Source: Bacteroidales bacterium (GTDB lineage Bacteria; Bacteroidota; Bacteroidia; Bacteroidales; F082). Taken from it: a stretch of 52,966 bases of DNA. The translations under genes and the position numbers were made by a program. The notes beneath the pieces are model-generated. The model ran no database searches and was not told the DNA's origin. It worked only from the letters and a program-made list of their open reading frames with translations. This document shows positions 32,244 to 38,207 of the stretch, piece after piece. The stretch spans positions 1-52,966 of the forward strand of contig JAFSJF010000036.1 of the NCBI GenBank assembly GCA_017439405.1, in the 5' to 3' direction. Each line of letters begins with the position of its first letter. The stretch's first letter is position 1.

Positions 32244-33686
32244 ATGCAAGACATCATCGGCAGAAAAACGGAAAGAAAGGAACTTGAAAGCCTTTACGAA
32301 TCGAGAAGGCCGGAGTTTGTGGCAGTCTATGGACGCAGGCGGGTAGGGAAAACTTTTCTTGTCCGCGAACATTTCTCGGGCCGTTTTGCATTCTATCATA
32401 CGGCCATTTCGCCCGCCGACTATCAAGGCAGGAAAAAGGATTTGAAAAACGAGCAACTGCGGGCCTTTTGTTCAAGCATTCAGCAATTTGGCGGCGATTG
32501 GGACACGATGCCTACTGATTGGTTTGAGGCTTTTGCTTGTCTTCGCTCGTTGTTAGAACATCGGGGTGATTCGGGGCGCAAGGTGGTTTTCATCGATGAG
32601 TTACCTTGGATGGATTCGGGTCGGTCGGGGTTTGTGTCGGCACTCGAGCATTTCTGGAACGGCTGGGGCGCAGGCCGCACCGACTTGATGCTCATCGTTT
32701 GCGGCTCGGCGGCCTCATGGATGAACGACAAAATCATCAACAACACGGGGGGGCTTTATGGACGCCTCACTTACGAAATGCACCTCTCGCCATTCAGTCT
32801 GGCGGAATGCGAGCAGTTTTACGAGTCGCGGGGCATCAGCATGGACCGTTACGACCAAGTGCAAAGCTACATGGTTTTTGGCGGAATCCCTTATTATCTC
32901 AACTACCTCAAACCAGAATATAGTCTTGCAGAAAACATTGACAATCTGTTTTTTGCAAAAAACGGCCGCTTGCAAAAAGAGTTTGACCGTCTATATGATT
33001 CCTTGTATTCCAATTCGGAAAAATACGTTGAGATTGTGCGTTTATTAGCCACCAAGCGAGACGGATTCACGCGAAAGGAAATCGCTGAAAAGACTTCGAT
33101 TGCCTACAACGGACGGCTTTCCAAGATGCTGCAATCGTTGGAAAAGAGCGATTTTGTGGTCAGTTACACCTATTTTGGCGGTAGTCTGCGAAATGTCTAT
33201 TACAAGTTGGTGGACAGGCTTTCGCTGTTCCATTTGGCCTTCATGGACGGGAAGAAACCCATCCGCCAAGGCTTTTGGACGAAAAACATCCGCACGCCCG
33301 AGTTGAACACATGGCGCGGCTTGGCTTTCGAGGAAGTGTGTTTGCAGCATGAGGCACAAATCAAGAAGGCGTTGGGCTTTGGCGCGGTTGATGCGGTGGC
33401 TGCACCGTGGCGCAGCAAGGAAGGCACTTCGCAGGTGGACTTGCTTTTTGACCGCAGCGACCGCGTGGTTAACCTTTGCGAAATGAAGTTCGTCGCCGAC
33501 GAGTTTTCCATCGACAAGGATTATGATGCCGAGCTTCGCCGCAAAGTGGAACGTTTCGTTGAGGATACTTCCTGTAAGAAATCTGTCCATTTGTCATTGG
33601 TGACCACATACGGCCTGAATAAGAGCAAGTATTCTAGTCGTTTTCAGTCAGTTATTACCTTAAGCGACTTGTTTTCCCAAGAATAA
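32244..33686 (+). CDS. AAA ATPase with C-terminal DUF234 (PD-(D/E)XK-like) domain
   Basis: A 480-residue protein starting MQDIIGRKTERKELESLYES. Walker A is VYGRRRVGKTFLV (near residue 30), Walker B KVVFIDELPWMDS (near 115), sensor region LMLIVCGSAASWM. A winged-helix-like segment follows (FTRKEIAEKTSIAYNGRLSKMLQSLEKSDFV), then the DUF234-type end with NTWRGLAFEEVC, SQVDLLFDRSDRVVNLCEMKF, again a D...ExK arrangement. This resembles archaeal/bacterial ATPases of the PF01637+PF03008 type, whose function is unknown. Uniquely in this window the gene is bracketed by matching inverted-repeat arrays, 7 half-sites before and 5 after; the first downstream half-site starts 3 bp after the stop codon. Confidence 0.88.
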   Translation: MQDIIGRKTERKELESLYESRRPEFVAVYGRRRVGKTFLVREHFSGRFAFYHTAISPADYQGRKKDLKNEQLRAFCSSIQQFGGDWDTMPTDWFEAFACLRSLLEHRGDSGRKVVFIDELPWMDSGRSGFVSALEHFWNGWGAGRTDLMLIVCGSAASWMNDKIINNTGGLYGRLTYEMHLSPFSLAECEQFYESRGISMDRYDQVQSYMVFGGIPYYLNYLKPEYSLAENIDNLFFAKNGRLQKEFDRLYDSLYSNSEKYVEIVRLLATKRDGFTRKEIAEKTSIAYNGRLSKMLQSLEKSDFVVSYTYFGGSLRNVYYKLVDRLSLFHLAFMDGKKPIRQGFWTKNIRTPELNTWRGLAFEEVCLQHEAQIKKALGFGAVDAVAAPWRSKEGTSQVDLLFDRSDRVVNLCEMKFVADEFSIDKDYDAELRRKVERFVEDTSCKKSVHLSLVTTYGLNKSKYSSRFQSVITLSDLFSQE

Positions 33687-33688
33687 AG

Positions 33689-33804
33689 TGTCCACAAAAG
33701 GCAAAAAAATCATTTTCGTGGACACTTTTTTATTCAAATTATGTCCATGAAATCATAGAAATAATATTTCGTGGACACTTTTTTGCTTGTTTTATGTCTA
33801 CGAA
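33689..33804. repeat. Alternating inverted-repeat array downstream of the DUF234-type ATPase (5 half-sites)
   Basis: Sites: TGTCCACAAA 33689, TTCGTGGACA 33715, TGTCCATGAA 33742, TTCGTGGACA 33768, TGTCTACGAA 33795. The spacing is 26, 27, 26 and 27 bp, the same register as the upstream array. The plus-strand half-sites each have one mismatch while the minus-strand ones are perfect. The first palindrome could also act as a terminator (it is followed by a TTTTTT run). Confidence 0.9.
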
Positions 33805-33891
33805 AAACAAGAAAAGAATAGAATTAGGTTCAGGTTTGTGCAATTATTGGGAATTGTTGCAACAAAACATACACTTTTTTCTTCAAATGGC

Positions 33892-33920
33892 TTGCAAATG
33901 ATTCTTTTTTCCTATTTTTG
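33892..33920 (+). promoter_or_regulatory. Promoter of the 6S-like RNA
   Basis: TTG at 33892-33894, spacer 18, TATTTTTG at 33913-33920. Transcription should begin near 33926, just before the 5' hairpin. Confidence 0.7.
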
Positions 33921-33921
33921 C

Positions 33922-34136
33922 CATCGGATTGGTTTCGGCCAGTCCGTAATTTATTGTTAGAAGCGTTATGCTTGTCTTGTAAGTCGAGAACCTGAGAAAT
34001 TCAATGACTTTATTTATCACAAGGAGCATAGTGGCTATCACCTTTGCGTGGGCTGCTATCTCATATTTGCGATAAATAGGTAATTCTCAGGACCTTCGAC
34101 TTAGGAATGTGGCATACAGTTCCACGCTTCTTTTTG
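33922..34136 (+). ncRNA. ssrS: Structured RNA of about 210 nt, probably 6S-like
   Basis: No ORF fills this stretch, but it has its own promoter and a long rod-like fold. A 5' hairpin is formed by CGGATTGG/CCAGTCCG (about 33923-33945). The main rod has GAAGCG(T) and TATGC (33962-33972) pairing with GCATA and (A)CGCTTC (34112-34131). Further in, TAAGTCGA pairs with TCGACTTA, then CCTGAGAA with TTCTCAGG. An unpaired central region follows (CAATGACTT against AGG), then TATTTATC pairs with GATAAATA, closing a ~50-nt apical part. The end is followed by CTTTTTG. A long hairpin with an open centre flanked by stable arms is the 6S RNA plan, which mimics an open promoter and binds RNA polymerase. The 6S name is inference from shape and size; Bacteroidales 6S-type RNAs are known. 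The fold itself is directly visible. Confidence 0.65.
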
Positions 34137-34207
34137 TGTCATCAAATTAGGGGAATAAAGGATTCTCCTGTGTTTTTGGAACTGGAAGGCGTATAGAAAG
34201 AAAAGCC

Positions 34208-34633
34208 ATGAAATACATTATTTGTGATTTTGCCAGAAGCAATTGGGGCAAAACAAAAACACTTCTAGAGGTAATTGAACAATTGAAGACAAAAGCCTAT
34301 CTGATTGATGAAATACCAATAGCCCCAGATGATAAATTCGCTGTTTTCGAGATGAACGGGGAAAAAATCGTTGTCAACACCCAAGGCGACCCCAATTCTT
34401 ATCAAGAAGAAGGTCTGAAAAGAGCCGTTAATGAAAATGCCGACATTATTGTTTGCGCGTCAAGAATAAAAGGTACAACCGAGAAATGCATCTACACAAT
34501 TGCTGAAAATGGCTATGAAATCATTTGGTTCAGCAATTTCTTTGCTGACAACGACAGCCTACCCTGTGTGGGTATTTTTCCCGAAATTACTGCCGAAGCA
34601 ATTGTCAAACTTATACAAAAACTAATACAATGA
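34208..34633 (+). CDS. Small P-loop-like protein, unknown function
   Basis: A 141-residue cytoplasmic protein. The start MKYIICDFARSNWGKTKTLLEVI contains ARSNWGKT, which fits the Walker A pattern [AG]xxxxGK[ST], directly after a hydrophobic strand. Later strands VVNTQGDP (Walker B-like, ending in D) and IIVCASR, then EIIWFSNFF, suggest a compact alpha/beta P-loop NTPase such as a small kinase-like or MobB-like fold. No specific family was recognised. The stop overlaps the next gene by 4 bp (ATGA), so the two are translationally coupled even though the partner is secreted. It lies 72 bp after the 6S-like RNA and between two TGTCCACGAA arrays. Confidence 0.7.
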   Translation: MKYIICDFARSNWGKTKTLLEVIEQLKTKAYLIDEIPIAPDDKFAVFEMNGEKIVVNTQGDPNSYQEEGLKRAVNENADIIVCASRIKGTTEKCIYTIAENGYEIIWFSNFFADNDSLPCVGIFPEITAEAIVKLIQKLIQ

Positions 34634-36009
34634 AGACCAACAAAAGCCTTTTGCCTTTGCTTCTTTTTGTAGCAACATTCCCATTGAACGGATTAGGGCA
34701 AATTAAAATCGACAATGGCTCGTACACCCCTAAAGTAAACGACCTGAAGGAAGTCCAAATCACGCCTAACATCCCAGCGTACAGCGAGTTGTTCGCGGAA
34801 AGCATGGAAGAGACCCAAGGTACAGAGAAACCTGCGTATCTAAACTTAAAGCGGAATGATTGGGGTGCTAGCATGAAAGAATGTGTGAACCCTGTTGGAG
34901 AATCCGTGTTCATTTATTCAGACAATTATCCTAAAAGGTTGTTTTTGAACACAAAGGACAAGACTGCTATAGTAACAAGCATCCCACAAGGATATTACAC
35001 CATAGTCGGCTGGTTTGGTAGGTTTGATGGAAATGAGGATTTGCGAGCAGAAGCAATTAAGGCTCATCAGGAAATGATAGAACAATACACTTTTAAAACG
35101 GAATACGATAGTATTTGGGCAATTTGTATGCTGATTGATGGTTGGAAAGGTACAGATGTTGATACTTGGGTGGATGATTATAAGGCGAGAATGAGAAGAT
35201 TGGGAGATAGAATAACAAATGCCAAAAACACAGGCGGCTATCCAGAACCTGAATATGGCCATTATAACGGGAAATACAGCATATATGTACTTGAAGACCA
35301 AGATGGAAATCTTTATTATGATTTTCATGACGAATGTGGTTATCGCTTTGGAAGTGATGATAGTCATAAAGATAAGTATGTATCTGTTACATGCTATAAT
35401 AAGATTACGGAATTACTATTGAACAAGGAAGTGTATGTTCCCATGCCATCTCATGACTTTATAACTGGAGAAAAACTAAATGATGAGGATGGTATGGCTG
35501 CGGACTATTTCTCGTGTAAGGATTTTTTTCTACGTGATGGAAACTTGATTGGCGTGTTTGAAAATGAACAAGGTGAAATAACCATTAAACTTGATATGTA
35601 TATATGCCATTGGTTTGACCGAATTGGATATAAAGGTGAAGTTAATGGAATATATCCAAAGAATTACGAAACGTTGAGAGAAAATGAAATCAAATTGGAA
35701 CAAGCACAAAAAGAAACACTTGTCCAAAAGCAAAAGCGCGAGAAGGAACTGGCAAAAGAGAAACGTCGTAAGGAATTGGTAGCGAAATATGGCGACAATT
35801 TTGGAAATCTTATTTCCAATGGCAAAGTGGCTATCGGAATGACGAAAGAAATGTGTCGTGAGGCAGTGGGGTATTATCCAACAAGTCAATACAAAGCCAC
35901 AACCGCAAGAGGAGAAAGCGAAATTTGGGTGTACCATGTTACAAATACCAAGATGACATTGTATTTTGATGATGGTATTTTGTATTTGATAGAGAACAAG
36001 CGGTATTAA
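34630..36009 (+). CDS. Exported protein with coiled coil and BamE/SmpA-like C-terminal motif, unknown function
   Basis: A 459-residue protein with a signal peptide (MKTNKSLLPLLLFVATFPLNGLGQ). Residues ~25-340 have no motif that I recognise. A highly charged coiled coil follows (EIKLEQAQKETLVQKQKREKELAKEKRRKE, ~350-385). The end, GKVAIGMTKEMCREAVG then SEIWVY and MTLYFDDGILYLIE, matches the 'GMT.E.V...G.P......' pattern of the SmpA/OmlA (BamE-like) fold. It is AT-rich compared with the polysaccharide genes. It is translationally coupled to the small P-loop protein upstream. A 3-site TGTCCACGAA array starts 14 bp after its stop. Periplasmic or surface role likely; function unknown. Confidence 0.72.
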   Translation: MKTNKSLLPLLLFVATFPLNGLGQIKIDNGSYTPKVNDLKEVQITPNIPAYSELFAESMEETQGTEKPAYLNLKRNDWGASMKECVNPVGESVFIYSDNYPKRLFLNTKDKTAIVTSIPQGYYTIVGWFGRFDGNEDLRAEAIKAHQEMIEQYTFKTEYDSIWAICMLIDGWKGTDVDTWVDDYKARMRRLGDRITNAKNTGGYPEPEYGHYNGKYSIYVLEDQDGNLYYDFHDECGYRFGSDDSHKDKYVSVTCYNKITELLLNKEVYVPMPSHDFITGEKLNDEDGMAADYFSCKDFFLRDGNLIGVFENEQGEITIKLDMYICHWFDRIGYKGEVNGIYPKNYETLRENEIKLEQAQKETLVQKQKREKELAKEKRRKELVAKYGDNFGNLISNGKVAIGMTKEMCREAVGYYPTSQYKATTARGESEIWVYHVTNTKMTLYFDDGILYLIENKRY

Positions 36010-36022
36010 GAATCTATTAATG

Positions 36023-36085
36023 TGTCCACGAAACAATAAAAATCATCTTTCGTGGACACTTTTTTGTTTACTTTGTGTCCACGGA
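36023..36085. repeat. Third TGTCCACGAA alternating array (3 half-sites)
   Basis: TGTCCACGAA 36023, TTCGTGGACA 36049, TGTCCACGGA 36076, spaced 26 and 27 bp, exactly as at the two arrays flanking the DUF234-type ATPase. The first palindrome followed by TTTTTTG may terminate the upstream gene. Confidence 0.88.
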
Positions 36086-36118
36086 ACAAAAATTTGATAG
36101 GAATCTCCTCAAATTTCT

Positions 36119-36164
36119 CCGAAAATGTGATTTTTTGGCTGTTTTTATAGCCGAAAATGTGATT
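36119..36164. repeat. Two-unit direct repeat related to the 33-bp array
   Basis: CCGAAAATGTGATT at 36119 and 36151, 32 bp apart. The first continues TTTTGG, giving GAAAATGTGATTTTTTGG, close to the GGAAAATGCAGTTTTTG unit of the array at 30448-30600. It looks like a short relative of that array. Confidence 0.55.
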
Positions 36165-36218
36165 GAGAACGATGAAACCATTTGAAAGAGAAGTGATTAA
36201 GTTTTTCTTTTGCAGAAT

Positions 36219-36285
36219 CAAAAAACCGAGCGGAACCCAACCAGATTCCGCTCGGTTTTCATTAGGTTGAATGTCGCGCTTATTC
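36219..36285. repeat. Direct repeat A: copy of the secA 3' region, with intrinsic terminator
   Basis: 67 bp matching 38144-38207 (repeat B, the true secA 3' end) over nearly the whole length; TTCCGCTCGGTTTTCATTAG and GTTGAATGTCG are identical, with indels of 1 and 2 bp. It contains a perfect 14-bp stem AAAACCGAGCGGAA (36222-36235) / TTCCGCTCGGTTTT (36246-36259) that can terminate in either direction. Confidence 0.8.
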
Positions 36286-36333
36286 AACTCTTTCCAAGTG
36301 TCTGTGGCAGTTCTTGAAACTATCGAAAACTTT
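36280..36333 (-). pseudogene. Possible remnant of a second secA-like C-terminus
   Basis: Read on the minus strand, the stop at 36280-36282 is preceded by KNCHRHLERVE, which lines up with the SecA end [12 protein letters not shown] at the same distance from the duplicated terminator. Only about 17 codons can be aligned before similarity is lost. It supports the view that repeat A is a decayed duplicate of the secA 3' end rather than just a shared terminator. Confidence 0.5.
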
Positions 36334-36343
36334 CTTATCTTTG
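36314..36343 (+). promoter_or_regulatory. Promoter of the AlbA_2 ATPase gene
   Basis: TTG at 36314-36316, spacer 19, TATCTTTG at 36336-36343, 25 bp before the ATG at 36369. The promoter overlaps the secA-like remnant on the other strand. Confidence 0.7.
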
Positions 36344-36368
36344 CGCCCTGAAAATCAACCATAACAGT

Positions 36369-38114
36369 ATGGCTCTCTTTACTGACATCAACGATTTGCT
36401 GAACAAGCGCAAGGTGGAAGACAACCGTATCGAGTTCAAACGCGGCTGGAATCCAGAGAACATCTACCATAGCATTTGTGCTTTCGCCAATGATATTGAC
36501 AACCTTGGCGGCGGCTACATTCTTGTGGGTGTGGAAGAAGAAAACGGTGTGGCCAAACGTCCCGTTCTCGGTCTGCCTGAGTCTCAAATTGATGCCATAC
36601 AAAAGGCCATGCACGGTTTCAACCAGAAAATCAACCCTTATTACTTGCCAAGGACTTCTGTCGAAAACGTCGACGGCAAGTATGTCTTGGTCATTTGGGT
36701 GCCAACAGGTGTCAACCGTCCTTATTCTGTCCCCGTAAACATCAACACAAAAGGATTCAGCAAGGAGGAGTTTTATATTCGCAGTGGCTCTACAAGCATT
36801 CCTGCGCGAGGCGAGGTGCTCGATGAACTTCGCGACATGGCCTCCCGACTTTCTTTCGATGAGCGTCCCAATCCCGACATCAAACCTTCCGATATCTCCA
36901 TTACCCTGTTGAGCGACTATCTGGATCATGTGCATAGCAGCATCCCCGCAGAAGAAATCTCATCTGCCAATAAGATGAACCTGCTCGACCAGATGGAACT
37001 GCTTTATGGCCCTTCCGAAAATCGGATGATTCGCAATGTGGCAGCCATGATGTTCTCCGAAAACCCGCAACAGTTCTTCCCATATAGCCAAGTGGAGGTG
37101 GTCATCTTTCCCGAAGGACGCATCCAAAACCCTGACAGTATGATAGAAGTTCCTCCGTTCATTGGTCCCATCACCAAAGTGATTTCCGACACGCTTTCCT
37201 ATTTGCGAACCAATGTCATCAAGGAACGCATCGTGAAGCCCGCTAATGACGAACATTCCATCCGTTATTTCAACTATCCATACCAAGCCTTGGAAGAAGC
37301 CGTTGTCAATGCCATGTACCACCGTGACTACCAAGTGTACGAACCCGTTGAAATCACCATCGAGCCTGACATGATTACCATTTTGAGTTTTTCAGGCCCC
37401 GACCGTTCCATCCCAATGGATGCTATACGCCAAGCCGATTCCTTGAAGTCGCGCCGCTACCGCAACCGACACTTGGGTGAGTTCTTCAAAGAGTTGGAAC
37501 TGACCGAAGGTCGTGCCACTGGCATTCCAACCATCCAACGGCAATTGAAAAATAACGGCTCTCCTCGTGCTTCCATTGAAACAGACGAGAACCGTACCTA
37601 TTTTATGATTGAGATTCCTTGCCATAAGGATTTTGTCGGCAAAGTCATCCTTGCCAACGAAAACCAACCTGCCAAGCCTTCTGCCTTGCATCGTTTTTTG
37701 GCTTCTTTGTCAGAAGTGTTGTCCCAAGATGTGTCCCAAGATACCGATTTGGATTTCAGTAGATTACAAATTTTGTCCCAAGATGTGTCCCAAGATGTGT
37801 CCCAAGATGTGTCCCAAGATGTGTCCCAAGATGTGTCTCAAGATGACGAAAAGATTTTGGCGGATTGGCTCAACACAAATTCCACGAAGCAAGTATGGTC
37901 GATTCTCAAACTTGCAGCCGAACCATCCGAAATGCGACAGCTGCAAGAAACAGTGGGAGAAACCAACAAGCGCCGTTTTGCCTTGAAATACATCAAACCC
38001 CTTATCTCCATAGGTTGGCTCGAAATGACCATTCCTGACAAGCCTACGAGCAAACTTCAGAGATATCGTCTAACCACCCAAGGGAAACACATTCTTTCCA
38101 TAATAGGGAAATAG
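36369..38114 (+). CDS. AlbA_2 domain / RecG-like ATP-binding protein with winged-helix end
   Basis: A 581-residue protein. The N-terminal AlbA_2 (Schlafen-type) domain is marked by EDNRIEFKRGW and ICAFANDIDNLGGGYILVGVEEENG. A HATPase-like middle follows (YPYQALEEAVVNAMYHRDYQVYEPVEITI near residue 310, then FSGPDRSIP and NRHLGEFFKELELTEGRATGIP). The end (DEKILADWLNT... to LQRYRLTTQGKHILSIIG) is a winged-helix-like segment. Proteins of this plan are common in Bacteroidota and are thought to act in transcription control or nucleic-acid processing; the function is unproven. A repetitive SQDV linker (residues ~450-493) joins the last two domains; relatives often have VTPQ-type repeats there. The gene is bracketed by copies of the secA 3' end. 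Confidence 0.85.
   Translation: MALFTDINDLLNKRKVEDNRIEFKRGWNPENIYHSICAFANDIDNLGGGYILVGVEEENGVAKRPVLGLPESQIDAIQKAMHGFNQKINPYYLPRTSVENVDGKYVLVIWVPTGVNRPYSVPVNINTKGFSKEEFYIRSGSTSIPARGEVLDELRDMASRLSFDERPNPDIKPSDISITLLSDYLDHVHSSIPAEEISSANKMNLLDQMELLYGPSENRMIRNVAAMMFSENPQQFFPYSQVEVVIFPEGRIQNPDSMIEVPPFIGPITKVISDTLSYLRTNVIKERIVKPANDEHSIRYFNYPYQALEEAVVNAMYHRDYQVYEPVEITIEPDMITILSFSGPDRSIPMDAIRQADSLKSRRYRNRHLGEFFKELELTEGRATGIPTIQRQLKNNGSPRASIETDENRTYFMIEIPCHKDFVGKVILANENQPAKPSALHRFLASLSEVLSQDVSQDTDLDFSRLQILSQDVSQDVSQDVSQDVSQDVSQDDEKILADWLNTNSTKQVWSILKLAAEPSEMRQLQETVGETNKRRFALKYIKPLISIGWLEMTIPDKPTSKLQRYRLTTQGKHILSIIGK
37775..37846. repeat. 12-bp coding tandem repeat (GTCCCAAGATGT x 6)
   Basis: Six units start at 37775, 37787, 37799, 37811, 37823 and 37835 (the last is GTCTCAAGATGA); two more copies lie at 37721 and 37733. 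They encode SQDV repeats. The 12-bp unit keeps the frame, so unit number can change without breaking the protein. Confidence 0.92.
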
Positions 38115-38143
38115 CCAACAGTTGCCAATTTGGATGACAAAAA

Positions 38144-38207
38144 CAAAAAACCGTGCGAAACCCACCTGATTCCGCTCGGTTTTCATTAGGTTGAATGTCG
38201 CTTATTC
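38144..38207. repeat. Direct repeat B: secA 3' end and terminator
   Basis: Contains the secA stop codon (minus strand, 38202-38204) and an imperfect terminator stem, TTCCGCTCGGTTTT (38170-38183) against AAAACCGTGCGAAA (38147-38160), followed on the minus strand by a T-rich run. It matches repeat A at 36219-36285. Confidence 0.8.

Noticed and set aside
32035-33804. CRISPR array
   Set aside because: The repeats are only 10 bp, alternate in orientation, and the spacers are 15-17 bp, partly shared and AT-rich. No cas genes are present.
33922-34136. RNase P RNA, tmRNA or SRP RNA
   Set aside because: The conserved sequence signatures of these RNAs are not present; the long rod with open centre fits a 6S-like RNA better.
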